Below, piece after piece: positions 51,741 to 60,137 of a DNA stretch of 64,000 bases. This DNA is from Lacinutrix algicola (GTDB lineage: Bacteria; Bacteroidota; Bacteroidia; Flavobacteriales; Flavobacteriaceae), in contig NZ_LIQH01000039.1 in the NCBI RefSeq assembly GCF_001418085.1, positions 62,001 through 126,000 of the forward strand, read 5' to 3'. The position numbers were made by a program, and so were the translations under genes. The notes beneath the pieces are model-generated. The model was not told the DNA's origin. It did no database searches and saw only the letters and a program-made list of their open reading frames with translations. The stretch's first letter is position 1; each line of letters starts with the position of its first letter.

Positions 51741-53648
51741 ATGAGTAATTATCACATAAAACACTTAGAAGAATACTACCAAGTTTACCGTAAATCCGTC
51801 AGAAATCCAGAAAGTTTTTGGGAAGAAATTGCCGAAGAACATTTTATGTGGCGTAAAAAATGGGACAACGTATTAAGTTGGGATTTTTCTAAACCAGAAG
51901 TCAAATGGTTTGAAGGTGCAAAGTTAAACATCACAGAAAACTGTATAGACAGGCATTTATATACAAGAGGAGATAAAACAGCAATTATTTTTGAACCAAA
52001 TAGTCCAGACGAAGCGGCGCTTCATATTACATATCGAGAATTGCACGAACGCGTGTGCCGATTTGCTAACGTACTTAAAGAACAAGGAGTTGGTAAAGGA
52101 GATCGTGTTTGTATTTATTTACCAATGATTCCTGAATTAGCAGTCTCTGTCTTAGCCTGTGCACGTATTGGAGCAATACATTCTGTAGTATTTGCAGGAT
52201 TTTCTTCAACAGCATTAGGAACAAGAATTAACGATAGCGATTGTAAATTAGTAATTACAAGTGATGGTTCTTATCGTGGTGCGAAAACAATCGATTTAAA
52301 AGGGATTGTAGACGAGGCTTTAGAAGAGTGTCCAAACGTAAATACTGTTTTGGTAGCAAAACGTATTAATTCAGATATAAGCATGCAAGAAGGACGTGAC
52401 AAATGGTTACAACCTTTATTGGATGAAGCTTATCACGATTGTGTACCAGAAATTATGGATGCAGAAGATCCTTTGTTTATTCTATATACTTCAGGATCTA
52501 CTGGGAAACCAAAAGGAATGGTGCATACCACTGCAGGTTACATGGTATACACAGCATATACGTTTAAAAACGTGTTTCAATATAGAGAACAAGATGTGTA
52601 TTGGTGTACTGCAGATATAGGGTGGATTACTGGGCATAGTTACATCGTATACGGTCCGCTTTGTAATGGAGCAACAACGGTTATGTTTGAAGGTGTACCA
52701 AGTTATCCAGATTTTGGACGCTTCTGGGAGATTGTAGAAAAACATAAAGTCAACCAATTTTATACAGCACCAACAGCCATTAGAGCTTTGGCAAAAGAAG
52801 GAGTAGAGCATTTAGAAAAGCACGATTTATCATCCCTAAAAGTATTAGGTACCGTGGGAGAACCAATAAACGAGGAAGCATGGCATTGGTACGATGATAA
52901 TGTTGGTAAGAAAAAAGCACCAATTGTAGATACTTGGTGGCAAACCGAAACTGGAGGGATTATGATAACGCCAATAGCCTTCGCAACACCAACAAAACCA
53001 ACCTATGCAACACTACCATTTATTGGTATTCAGCCCGCATTAATGGACGAGCATGGAAACGAAATTAAAGGAAATCAGGTCGATGGACGTTTATGTATCA
53101 AGTTTCCTTGGCCAAGTATGGCTAGAACCATTTGGGGAAATCACCAACGTTATAAAGACACCTATTTCTCTGCGTATGAAAATAAATACTTTACTGGAGA
53201 TGGTGCATTAAGAGATGAGGTTGGCTATTATAGAATTACAGGAAGAGTAGACGATGTCATCATTGTATCTGGTCATAACTTAGGTACCGCACCAATAGAA
53301 GATGCCGTTAACGAGCATCCAGCAGTAGCAGAAAGTGCAATTGTAGGTTTTCCTCACGATATTAAAGGAAACGCGCTATACGCTTACGTTACTTTAAAAG
53401 AAACAGGAGAAAGTAGAAAACACGATAACCTTCGTAAGGAAATTAATCAGTTAATTACAGAGCAAATAGGACCTATCGCGAAGTTAGATAAAATCCAATT
53501 TACAGACGGATTACCAAAAACACGAAGCGGTAAAATTATGCGTCGTATTTTACGTAAAATCGCTAGTAATGAAACCGATAATTTAGGAGACACAAGTACA
53601 TTGCTAAATCCAGAATGTGTGCAAGATATTATGGATAATGTATTATAA
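51741..53648 (+). CDS. acs: Acetyl-CoA synthetase
   Basis: 635 residues, typical length. P-loop TSGSTGKPKGM near residue 252, pocket segment WWQTETGG near 397, and catalytic Lys598 in TRSGKIMRRILRK, the site of regulatory acetylation in homologues. It activates acetate to acetyl-CoA. It ends the acetate cluster. The stop codon is followed directly by a short dispersed repeat (53649). Confidence 0.96.
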   Translation: MSNYHIKHLEEYYQVYRKSVRNPESFWEEIAEEHFMWRKKWDNVLSWDFSKPEVKWFEGAKLNITENCIDRHLYTRGDKTAIIFEPNSPDEAALHITYRELHERVCRFANVLKEQGVGKGDRVCIYLPMIPELAVSVLACARIGAIHSVVFAGFSSTALGTRINDSDCKLVITSDGSYRGAKTIDLKGIVDEALEECPNVNTVLVAKRINSDISMQEGRDKWLQPLLDEAYHDCVPEIMDAEDPLFILYTSGSTGKPKGMVHTTAGYMVYTAYTFKNVFQYREQDVYWCTADIGWITGHSYIVYGPLCNGATTVMFEGVPSYPDFGRFWEIVEKHKVNQFYTAPTAIRALAKEGVEHLEKHDLSSLKVLGTVGEPINEEAWHWYDDNVGKKKAPIVDTWWQTETGGIMITPIAFATPTKPTYATLPFIGIQPALMDEHGNEIKGNQVDGRLCIKFPWPSMARTIWGNHQRYKDTYFSAYENKYFTGDGALRDEVGYYRITGRVDDVIIVSGHNLGTAPIEDAVNEHPAVAESAIVGFPHDIKGNALYAYVTLKETGESRKHDNLRKEINQLITEQIGPIAKLDKIQFTDGLPKTRSGKIMRRILRKIASNETDNLGDTSTLLNPECVQDIMDNVL

Positions 53649-53680
53649 TGTCATTGCGAGAAGGCACGACGAAGTAATAT
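53649..53680. repeat. Short dispersed repeat directly after the acs stop
   Basis: TGTCATTGCGAGAAGGCACG and following bases match the widespread bacterial repeat TGTCATTGCGAG...CGAAGCAATC. A related half lies at 60100. Confidence 0.55.
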
Positions 53681-53705
53681 TAAAAAATAATTTATAAAAC
53701 TATTA

Positions 53706-53809
53706 TTTGGGCATTACACTTTTTCGCTAAAGCTACAAAGTGTCGGGCTTTCCGTTATATCTTTTGCAGAAAAAGCAAAAGGATGCCACTGCAATCCCTA
53801 ATGCAAAAC
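53706..53809. repeat. Dispersed structured repeat, copy B
   Basis: About 104 bp with outer ends TTTGGGCATTAC and CCCTAATGCAAAA, an imperfect terminal inverted repeat (TTTG-GCATTA). Inside: a hairpin CACTTTTT...AAAGTG, the block GGGCTTTCCGTTATATC, a hairpin CTTTTGC/GCAAAAG, GGATGCC and GCAATCCC. Confidence 0.75.
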
Positions 53810-53845
53810 GAAAAAACGCAACCTTTTTAGGTTGCGTTTTTTCGT
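53810..53845. terminator. GCAACC-type hairpin terminator, copy 3 (bidirectional)
   Basis: A perfect 16-bp stem (CGAAAAAACGCAACCT with its complement) around a TTTT loop. It works as a terminator on both strands. The stem core is the same as at 27725 and 28282. Confidence 0.9.
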
Positions 53846-54025
53846 TACACTATTTAGTAATGTAACATAAACCAATAGTATGCGTCTTATTATTAAGTAC
53901 TAGTTAGTAACTCACATTCTTTACCAAGTTAATACCAATTGTAAATTGGTTGTTAGTCGCATTAAATAAATAAGTAAAGTATTTCTAACTAACTTTGTTA
54001 TAACAGCATTCAAAACCAATCAAAA

Positions 54026-55735
54026 ATGAAAAAACTACTATTCATTGCATTAACCTTACTATTAAGTTTTCAAGTTAAAGCACAAGATTCCAAAATTCCA
54101 ACCGAAGTAAAAGAGTACATACAATCTAGAGTAGAAAACCAAATAAATGTTGGTATCGTTGTAGGTTATATAAATGGAGATACTGTAAATTATTACAGTT
54201 TTGGTAACACTGCGATAGAGAACGGTACACCTGTAAATAAAGAATCTGTTTTCGAGATTGGTTCAATTTCAAAAACATTTACTGCAACACTTTTAGCCTT
54301 AAAAGTTAATAGTGGAGAAATGAGTTTAGACGATCCTATTTCTAAGTATTTGCCTAAAACAGTAAAAGTACCAACGCGAAACGGAAAGGAAATTACCTTA
54401 AAACATTTAGCAACACATACATCTGCTTTACCAAGAATGCCAGATAATTGGTCGCCAGCAAACGATAAAAATCCTTTTCAAGATTATACTTACGAGAATC
54501 TATATAGCTTTATTTCTAATTACAAATTAACAAGAGATATTGGAGCTGAGAAAGAATATTCTAACGTAGGAATGGGTTTACTTGGTCATATTCTGGAATT
54601 GCAAAGCGGTAAAACATACGAAGAATTAGTAATAGAGAATATTGCTAAACCATTGCAAATGGACGATACAAGATTAGTATTAACCCAAACAATGAAAAAC
54701 CAATTAGCAAAAGGGCACGACGGACTTAGTGAAACCGAAAATTGGGATATTATTACACTTGGTGGAGCAGGAGGCATACGTTCTACAGTTAGCGATATGG
54801 TAAAATACATTCAAGCAAATATTAACGCAAACACTATAGATTCAGAATTACATAATGCAATGGCATTGGCTCATAAATCAGCATTTAAAAGTGAAGAGCA
54901 AAACGCAGAAATGGCATTAGCTTGGCACATAGAAAATGGATCGTTTTTAATGCATAATGGAGCAACAGGTGGTTATTGCGCAATGTCTGCAATAGATAAA
55001 GCATCAAAAAGAGGCGTTGTTGTTTTAACTAATAGTAACGAAAACGTAGATGCTATTGCTATAAAATTAATGGTACCTTCTTATCCTTTAAAACCTATTA
55101 AACCATCTATTGCTAAAGTGTTAGCAAAAGAAATAAAAGTAAATGGTATTACTAAAGCTATTGCTTTTTACAAAGAAGCTAAAACCAAACAAGCAAATAA
55201 TTATAATTTTGAAGTTGAAGAATTAAATACTTTAGGTTATCAATTATTAGCCGAAGATAAAAAGGACATTGCATTAGAAATTTTCAAACTAAATGTTGCA
55301 GAGTTTCCAGAAGCATCAAATCCTTACGATTCTTTAGCAGAGGCTTATTTAGAAAATGGAGAACAAGAATTAGCAATAGAAAATTATAAGAAATCTTTAG
55401 ATTTAAATCCTGCAAACGATAATGCTCGCGATGTTTTAAAAAGCTTAAAGGTCGATATAAAAGAAGTAACAGTATCTAAAGAAATGTTAGAAAGTTACAC
55501 TGGTAAATACCAGCTAGCACCAACATTTGCTATTACAATTACAACAAAAGAAGGGCGTTTGTTTTTACAAGCAACAGGACAACCTCAATTCGAAATTTTC
55601 CCTTCAGATTATAATATCTTTTTCTTAAAAGTTGTAGAAGCAAGAGTAGAGTTTAATGCGAACTCTAAAGGCAAGATAGATAGTATGACTTTGTTTCAAA
55701 ACGGACAAGTATTACCTGGAAAACGAGTAGAATAG
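54026..55735 (+). CDS. Serine hydrolase (class C beta-lactamase-like) with C-terminal TPR
   Basis: 569 residues, signal peptide MKKLLFIALTLLLSFQVKAQ. The catalytic SxxK is Ser80-Ile-Ser-Lys83 (GSISKTFTATLL), then YSNVGMG near residue 181. The region 400-470 holds TPR-like helices (AEFPEASNPYDSLAEAYLEN, GEQELAIENYKKSLDLNPAN). It ends in a DUF3471-like beta domain. It could be a peptidase or esterase acting in the periplasm. It is not necessarily a resistance enzyme. Confidence 0.92.
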   Translation: MKKLLFIALTLLLSFQVKAQDSKIPTEVKEYIQSRVENQINVGIVVGYINGDTVNYYSFGNTAIENGTPVNKESVFEIGSISKTFTATLLALKVNSGEMSLDDPISKYLPKTVKVPTRNGKEITLKHLATHTSALPRMPDNWSPANDKNPFQDYTYENLYSFISNYKLTRDIGAEKEYSNVGMGLLGHILELQSGKTYEELVIENIAKPLQMDDTRLVLTQTMKNQLAKGHDGLSETENWDIITLGGAGGIRSTVSDMVKYIQANINANTIDSELHNAMALAHKSAFKSEEQNAEMALAWHIENGSFLMHNGATGGYCAMSAIDKASKRGVVVLTNSNENVDAIAIKLMVPSYPLKPIKPSIAKVLAKEIKVNGITKAIAFYKEAKTKQANNYNFEVEELNTLGYQLLAEDKKDIALEIFKLNVAEFPEASNPYDSLAEAYLENGEQELAIENYKKSLDLNPANDNARDVLKSLKVDIKEVTVSKEMLESYTGKYQLAPTFAITITTKEGRLFLQATGQPQFEIFPSDYNIFFLKVVEARVEFNANSKGKIDSMTLFQNGQVLPGKRVE

Positions 55736-55773
55736 TTAAAATATATCGCGATATTTGCAATGGATAAGCGAAT

Positions 55774-56346
55774 ATGGTAAACATTAGAGAATACATAGAG
55801 AAAACAGTTGCTATTTCTGATAAAGATTGGCAACTGTTTTCATCTAAATTAGAAAATAGAATCTTCAAGAAAAAGAGCGCTATTGTTAGTGTTGGAGAGA
55901 CCGAAAACTATATTTCATTTATAGACGAAGGTATCGCACGCTTTTTAATTCCGAAGGAAGAAAAGGAAAAAGACATTACATTTGGTTTTTGTTTTAAAAA
56001 CGAATTTGTAAGCGCTTACGATTCTTTCCTTACCAGAAAACCATCATTATACAGATTAGAAGCCTTAACAGAGGTTTCCATGTGGAGTATTTCGTATGAC
56101 GATTTACAAGAGGTTTACGAGAAAAGTTTTGCCGGTAATGTTATTGGTCGCTTGTCTTCAGAGCGGTTATTTCTTATAAAATCTAAAAGAGAACAATCCC
56201 TTTTAAACGAAACTGCCGAAGAGCGTTATCTTAATCTTTTTACAGAACGACCAAACCTAATAAAAGAGATTCCATTAAAATACATCGCGTCTTATATTGG
56301 TGTTACAGCACAAGCCTTAAGCCGCATTAGAAAGCGAATTTCTTAA
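55774..56346 (+). CDS. Crp/Fnr family regulator, upstream of the desaturase
   Basis: 190 residues: cyclic-nucleotide-binding-like domain and a short C-terminal HTH (LKYIASYIGVTAQALSRIRKRI) lacking much of the second wing. Many Bacteroidota Crp-like proteins are like this. It precedes the desaturase gene by 57 bases on the same strand and may regulate it. Confidence 0.85.
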   Translation: MVNIREYIEKTVAISDKDWQLFSSKLENRIFKKKSAIVSVGETENYISFIDEGIARFLIPKEEKEKDITFGFCFKNEFVSAYDSFLTRKPSLYRLEALTEVSMWSISYDDLQEVYEKSFAGNVIGRLSSERLFLIKSKREQSLLNETAEERYLNLFTERPNLIKEIPLKYIASYIGVTAQALSRIRKRIS

Positions 56347-56403
56347 CTTAGGTTCATTGTGTAAACCATTATTAGCACCGACCTTTGCGAAAAGCAAAAG
56401 ACT

Positions 56404-57147
56404 ATGATGATTATAATATTAATAATAACACTTTGGTACTCAGGACTGTTTTTTCAAACGTTCTTTTTACACCGTTACGCGGCACACCAAACCTATACAA
56501 TGTCTCCTGCAATGGAGAAAATATGTTACGTATTAACATGGGTAACACAAGGTTCTAACTACTTAAGCGCCTATGGTTATGGCGTAATGCATAGAATGCA
56601 CCACGCGTATGCAGATACCGAAAAAGATCCACACTCACCAAAATACGATGCAACTGTATTTTCTATGATGTGGCGTACAAAAAACATTTACCAAGACATA
56701 AATAACAAAAGAATTGCAGTAGCAGATAAGTTTACTAAAAACGTTCCACAATGGGAAGGTTTTGATAAATTTGCAAGTTCAAAATTTTCTAGACTAGGTT
56801 GGGCTACAGCTTATACTGTGTTTTTTATTGTGTTTGCAACAGCTTGGTGGCAATGGTTATTTCTACCTATCGCCTTTTTTATGGCACCAATTCATGGTGT
56901 AATAATTAATTGGTTTGCACATATTTATGGTTATGTAAACTTTAAAGTTAACGACACTTCTAAAAACTTATTACCATTCGATTTTTTAATGATGGGAGAA
57001 GGTTATCACAATAACCATCACACACATTCTGGTCGTGCTAATTTTGGAGTAAAATGGCATGAGGTAGATTTTACATATTTAATTATGGTAGTTTTAGATA
57101 AATTAAGACTGATTAAACTTAAAAAATCGACTGTAAAAGTATCTTAA
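56404..57147 (+). CDS. Acyl-CoA/fatty acid desaturase
   Basis: 247 residues with the three histidine boxes: HRYAAH near residue 24, HRMHH near 62 and HNNHHTH near 202. Membrane helices lie at both ends and between boxes. It introduces a double bond in fatty acids using oxygen and electrons from ferredoxin or cytochrome b5. It is a short member of the membrane desaturase family (delta-9-like). It lies between two Crp-type regulators. Confidence 0.92.
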   Translation: MMIIILIITLWYSGLFFQTFFLHRYAAHQTYTMSPAMEKICYVLTWVTQGSNYLSAYGYGVMHRMHHAYADTEKDPHSPKYDATVFSMMWRTKNIYQDINNKRIAVADKFTKNVPQWEGFDKFASSKFSRLGWATAYTVFFIVFATAWWQWLFLPIAFFMAPIHGVIINWFAHIYGYVNFKVNDTSKNLLPFDFLMMGEGYHNNHHTHSGRANFGVKWHEVDFTYLIMVVLDKLRLIKLKKSTVKVS

Positions 57148-57205
57148 TAGTAGACTATATTTTAAAATAAGAGTAATTGTATTTAATACCAATTACTAAA
57201 GAATT

Positions 57206-57232
57206 AAGCCATTATTTGTAATGGCTTTTTTT
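57206..57232 (+). terminator. Terminator after the desaturase
   Basis: AAGCCATTA (57206-57214), loop TTTG, TAATGGCTT (57219-57227), then Ts. The TATATTTG at 57232-57239 directly behind it is a likely -7 box for the next gene. Confidence 0.85.
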
Positions 57233-57260
57233 ATATTTGTTAGGCAATCAAAATATAATA

Positions 57261-57845
57261 ATGAATAGCCAACCACTCTTATCTTACATTAATAAAATAA
57301 TAACATTAACAGAAGAAGAGGAAACTTATTTTACTTCAAAAATAGTCTATCGTAAGTATTTAAAAGGGCAGTATATTTTACAGCAAGGAGATGTAAATAA
57401 TAAAATATGTTTTATTATATCGGGATGTGTTAAAATGTTTTATGTAGACGATTTAGGGCAAGAACATATTCTTATGTTTGGTGTCGAAAATTGGTGGGCT
57501 TCAGATTTAGGAAGTTATATTTCGCAAGCACCATCAGACTTTAATGTGCAATGTATTGAAGACACAGCATTAATTCAAGTGGCGTATAATGATATTGAAG
57601 ACTTGTATTCTAAAATTCCAAAGCTAGAGCGTTGTTTTCGTATAATAATCGAGAAAGCGTATGTTGCTTCACAAAAAAGAATTGTCAGAAATTTTAGTAT
57701 GTCTGCAAAAGATAGATATTTAATTTTTAAAGAAAATTATCCAGAAATAGAACAGCGCATTCCACAATATATGGTAGCTTCTTATTTAGGTGTTACTAAA
57801 GAATTTTTAAGTAAAATTAAGAGTCAGATTGCTACAGAACAGTAA
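57261..57845 (+). CDS. Crp/Fnr family regulator, downstream of the desaturase
   Basis: 194 residues from ATG 57261; an in-frame TTG at 57237 lies inside the -7 box and is rejected. It has a cyclic-nucleotide-binding-like domain (KYLKGQYILQQGDVNNKICFIISG) and C-terminal helix-turn-helix PQYMVASYLGVTKEFLSKI. The YceI gene follows 95 bases later. Confidence 0.87.
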   Translation: MNSQPLLSYINKIITLTEEEETYFTSKIVYRKYLKGQYILQQGDVNNKICFIISGCVKMFYVDDLGQEHILMFGVENWWASDLGSYISQAPSDFNVQCIEDTALIQVAYNDIEDLYSKIPKLERCFRIIIEKAYVASQKRIVRNFSMSAKDRYLIFKENYPEIEQRIPQYMVASYLGVTKEFLSKIKSQIATEQ

Positions 57846-57940
57846 ATGTTAATCTAGATTAACATTATTTAATAAACTAGGTCATCTTTTATGTTCTATT
57901 GTTGTGAGATCTTTGTGGCATAATATAAAAACATAGAAAA

Positions 57941-58501
57941 ATGAAAAAAGTTTTAACAGCAATTATAGCATTTGCAGCATTTACATCAACAATTGATGCA
58001 CAATCAAAAACTATTAACACAGCAGATAGTAAAGTAGTTTGGAAAGGTTACAAAGTAACTGGTTCTCACGAAGGAACAATTAATTTACAATCTGGAGATT
58101 TAGCTTTTAAAGACGATGTATTAACAGGAGGAGCGTTTGTTATAGACATGACGACTATTAGCGCTACAGATTTAGAAGGTGAATACAAAGGGAAATTAGA
58201 TGGACATTTAAAATCAGACGACTTTTTTGGAGTAGAGAAATTTGCAACAGCAAAGTTAGTATTTACAAAAGCAGAAGCTTCGGGTAAAAACTCATACACA
58301 GTTACGGGAGATTTAACTATTAAAGGAAAAACAAATCCAGTAACAGTAAATGTATCTGTATATGGAAGTAAAGCAACTGCAACATTAAAAGTAGACAGAA
58401 CAAAATTTGATGTAAGATATGGTTCTACTAGCTTTTTCGATGGTTTAAAAGACAAAGCAATTTACGACGAGTTTGATCTAGTAGTAGACTTACAGTTTTA
58501 A
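57941..58501 (+). CDS. YceI family periplasmic protein
   Basis: 186 residues with a signal peptide (MKKVLTAIIAFAAFTSTIDAQ) and the YceI lipocalin-like barrel (VVWKGYKVTGSHEGTINLQSG, TVTGDLTIKGKTNPVTVNVS, FDVRYGSTSFFDGLKDKAIYDEFDLVVDLQF). Homologues bind polyisoprenoid or amphipathic lipids. Proximity to the desaturase and Crp genes suggests a lipid or stress role, an inference. Confidence 0.92.
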   Translation: MKKVLTAIIAFAAFTSTIDAQSKTINTADSKVVWKGYKVTGSHEGTINLQSGDLAFKDDVLTGGAFVIDMTTISATDLEGEYKGKLDGHLKSDDFFGVEKFATAKLVFTKAEASGKNSYTVTGDLTIKGKTNPVTVNVSVYGSKATATLKVDRTKFDVRYGSTSFFDGLKDKAIYDEFDLVVDLQF

Positions 58502-58537
58502 GCAAACCGTATTTCTATAAACAGAATAATAAATATT

Positions 58538-58571
58538 AAAAAACCAGAACAGCAATTGTTCTGGTTTTTTT
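58538..58571. terminator. Terminator between YceI and patatin genes
   Basis: CCAGAACA (58544-58551) and TGTTCTGG (58557-58564) with flanking A and T runs form a bidirectional hairpin between two convergent genes. Confidence 0.88.
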
Positions 58572-58598
58572 CGTTTAATATATTCTGGTTTTAGCTTA

Positions 58599-59900
58599 TC
58601 ACTCAAACAAACTCACACAATACAATTTTACTTGTATTTCGGTTAAAACCGAAGCATGATTTATTAAAGCATCAATCTCTTCGTCTTTTAAAGGCGTTAA
58701 ATTAGTACTTACACCTCTTGCAATTTCTAGTTGCACTTTTGTATTCGCATTAGCAATTATAGCTTTGTAGTCTATACTCGCTTTTAACTTGTTTTTAATG
58801 GTAGTCCAATCTTTATTGGTAATATCTGTTTCTGTAATGTTATGGTGCTCTAAAACCTGAGGTAAAATAATACCATCTTTAACACCATCTATAAATTTAG
58901 GAATAGAATTTTCAATCTCCCAACCAAGCGATTGGTAGGCAATCTCACGTTTTTGGTTGTTATGATTCTCATATAGATATTGTACCATTTGTAGGTTTTT
59001 AATCCTATTCATAAACACTTCGCTGGTTCTAATAAGCATGGTTAACGTATTTCTATACGAGTTTTTAAAAGGCATCGCATTTCCAGCATCGCTAATAATA
59101 ACAATCTGACTTCCATAAGCACTTTTGGTCTGCGTAATTTTATGCGCACCTTGGTTATCGTAAACACCACCATCTACTAATCGTGGTTTTACACGCTTGG
59201 TATCTTCGATAGTACTAAAAAACTTTTTATCAATTTTAATAGGAGTAAACACAAACGGTACAGCCGTAGAAGCTGCAACAGCTCGAGCGATAGGAAAATT
59301 ATCCGACTCAAATTTTATAGGTTCATCATCATCCGAAGGAAAATCGTAAGCCGAATCTCCCATAGTATCATTACTAAACGTAAACAAGCGCCCACTTTCT
59401 AAATTTGTAGTATTTATAGCAAACCTAACGTCTTTACGTAAATGCTTTAGTGTTTTGTTTTTAAAGAAAAACCTATTATACATCCTTTCGTTTAACTTGC
59501 TAATAGGGAAGAGGTTAAACTGAAACAATAAAAACACAATAATTAAAGCAATTAGCAAACCAAAACTAGACCAAGCATAACCATTAGCCAATAAATAGAG
59601 TATAGTTAACACCCAAAAAAGAGACGCAATAAACACTAATATAAAGCGCCAAGAAGACAAAACACCTTTAATAACACTACGTTTTACACCTTTTCTAATG
59701 GTATCCTCGAAAGCCTCAAAATCACCTTCATGTAAACCATAAGTTGCTCCAGTAATAGAACCACCAGAATTAGTAGAAATAACATCAACCGTATCAAGTA
59801 TTTCTAATTCCTTAAGTTTCTTTAAAGTCCCTAAATGGTAAATAGTCGCACGATAACCACCACCAGATAAGCTTAATCCTATTTTTTTGTTGTTTTTCAT
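58599..59900 (-). CDS. Patatin-like phospholipase, membrane-anchored
   Basis: 433 residues from ATG 59900. An upstream in-frame ATG at 59939 is rejected because its start lies in a short repeat hairpin (59933-59950). The oxyanion loop is GLSLSGGGYRATIYHLG near residue 7; the serine elbow is STNSGGSITGATYG near 46 (Thr in place of the first Gly of GXSXG), and DGGVYDNQG near 228 gives the Asp of the dyad. Two hydrophobic helices lie at about residues 82-130 inside the protein. It probably hydrolyses membrane lipids. Confidence 0.88.
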   Translation of the reverse strand: MKNNKKIGLSLSGGGYRATIYHLGTLKKLKELEILDTVDVISTNSGGSITGATYGLHEGDFEAFEDTIRKGVKRSVIKGVLSSWRFILVFIASLFWVLTILYLLANGYAWSSFGLLIALIIVFLLFQFNLFPISKLNERMYNRFFFKNKTLKHLRKDVRFAINTTNLESGRLFTFSNDTMGDSAYDFPSDDDEPIKFESDNFPIARAVAASTAVPFVFTPIKIDKKFFSTIEDTKRVKPRLVDGGVYDNQGAHKITQTKSAYGSQIVIISDAGNAMPFKNSYRNTLTMLIRTSEVFMNRIKNLQMVQYLYENHNNQKREIAYQSLGWEIENSIPKFIDGVKDGIILPQVLEHHNITETDITNKDWTTIKNKLKASIDYKAIIANANTKVQLEIARGVSTNLTPLKDEEIDALINHASVLTEIQVKLYCVSLFE

Positions 59901-59932
59901 AAGAATTTTCGGCCTTAGCAGAAATTTCGTAA

Positions 59933-59950
59933 TTCCCACGAAAGTGGGAA
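59933..59950. repeat. Short GAAA-loop hairpin repeat before the patatin gene
   Basis: TTCCCAC (59933-59939), loop GAAA, GTGGGAA (59944-59950): a perfect 7-bp stem with a GNRA loop. It matches the type of CATTCCCACGAAAGTGGGAATC repeat found in many Bacteroidota, as I recall. Confidence 0.6.
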
Positions 59951-59980
59951 ACTCAATAAATTAATATTTTCTAATAATAA

Positions 59981-60080
59981 TTTGGGCATTACCTTTTGCC
60001 TAAAAAAGGCAAAACGTCAGGCTTTCACAAGTCGCTCTCTGCGAGGAGCTCCAACAATTGTTCAATCCTTAATGCATAAA
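59981..60080. repeat. Dispersed structured repeat, copy C
   Basis: 100 bp with ends TTTGGGCATTACC and ATCCTTAATGCATAAA, an imperfect terminal inverted repeat (TTT-GCATTA). The inner hairpins are CTTTTGCC/GGCAAAA and a GTCGCTCTCTGCGAGGAGC segment. The core differs from copies A and B. Confidence 0.7.
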
Positions 60081-60099
60081 AAATCACTCCATTTAAACT

Positions 60100-60137
60100 G
60101 TCATTGCGATCCCGATAACTATCAGTATTACAATGAC
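60100..60137. repeat. Short inverted repeat overlapping the MsrA-like stop codon
   Basis: GTCATTG (60100-60106) and CAATGAC (60131-60137) form a 7-bp inverted repeat with CCCGATAACTATCAGT between. The stop codon of the MsrA-like gene (60128-60130) lies in its right half. Confidence 0.55.

Larger units (their letters stand above)
53649..54025. other. Intergenic region rich in repeats and a terminator
   Basis: No gene seen. It contains a TGTCATTGCGAG-type short repeat (53649-53680), structured element B (53706-53809), the long GCAACC hairpin (53810-53845), an inverted repeat ACCAATT-GTA-AATTGGT around 53934-53950, and a -7 box TAACTTTG at 53990-53997 before the serine hydrolase gene. Confidence 0.7.

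Noticed and set aside
54026-55735. Annotation as a beta-lactamase resistance gene
   Set aside because: The SxxK hydrolase carries a TPR and a DUF3471-like tail, typical of peptidase/esterase members of the family rather than resistance enzymes.
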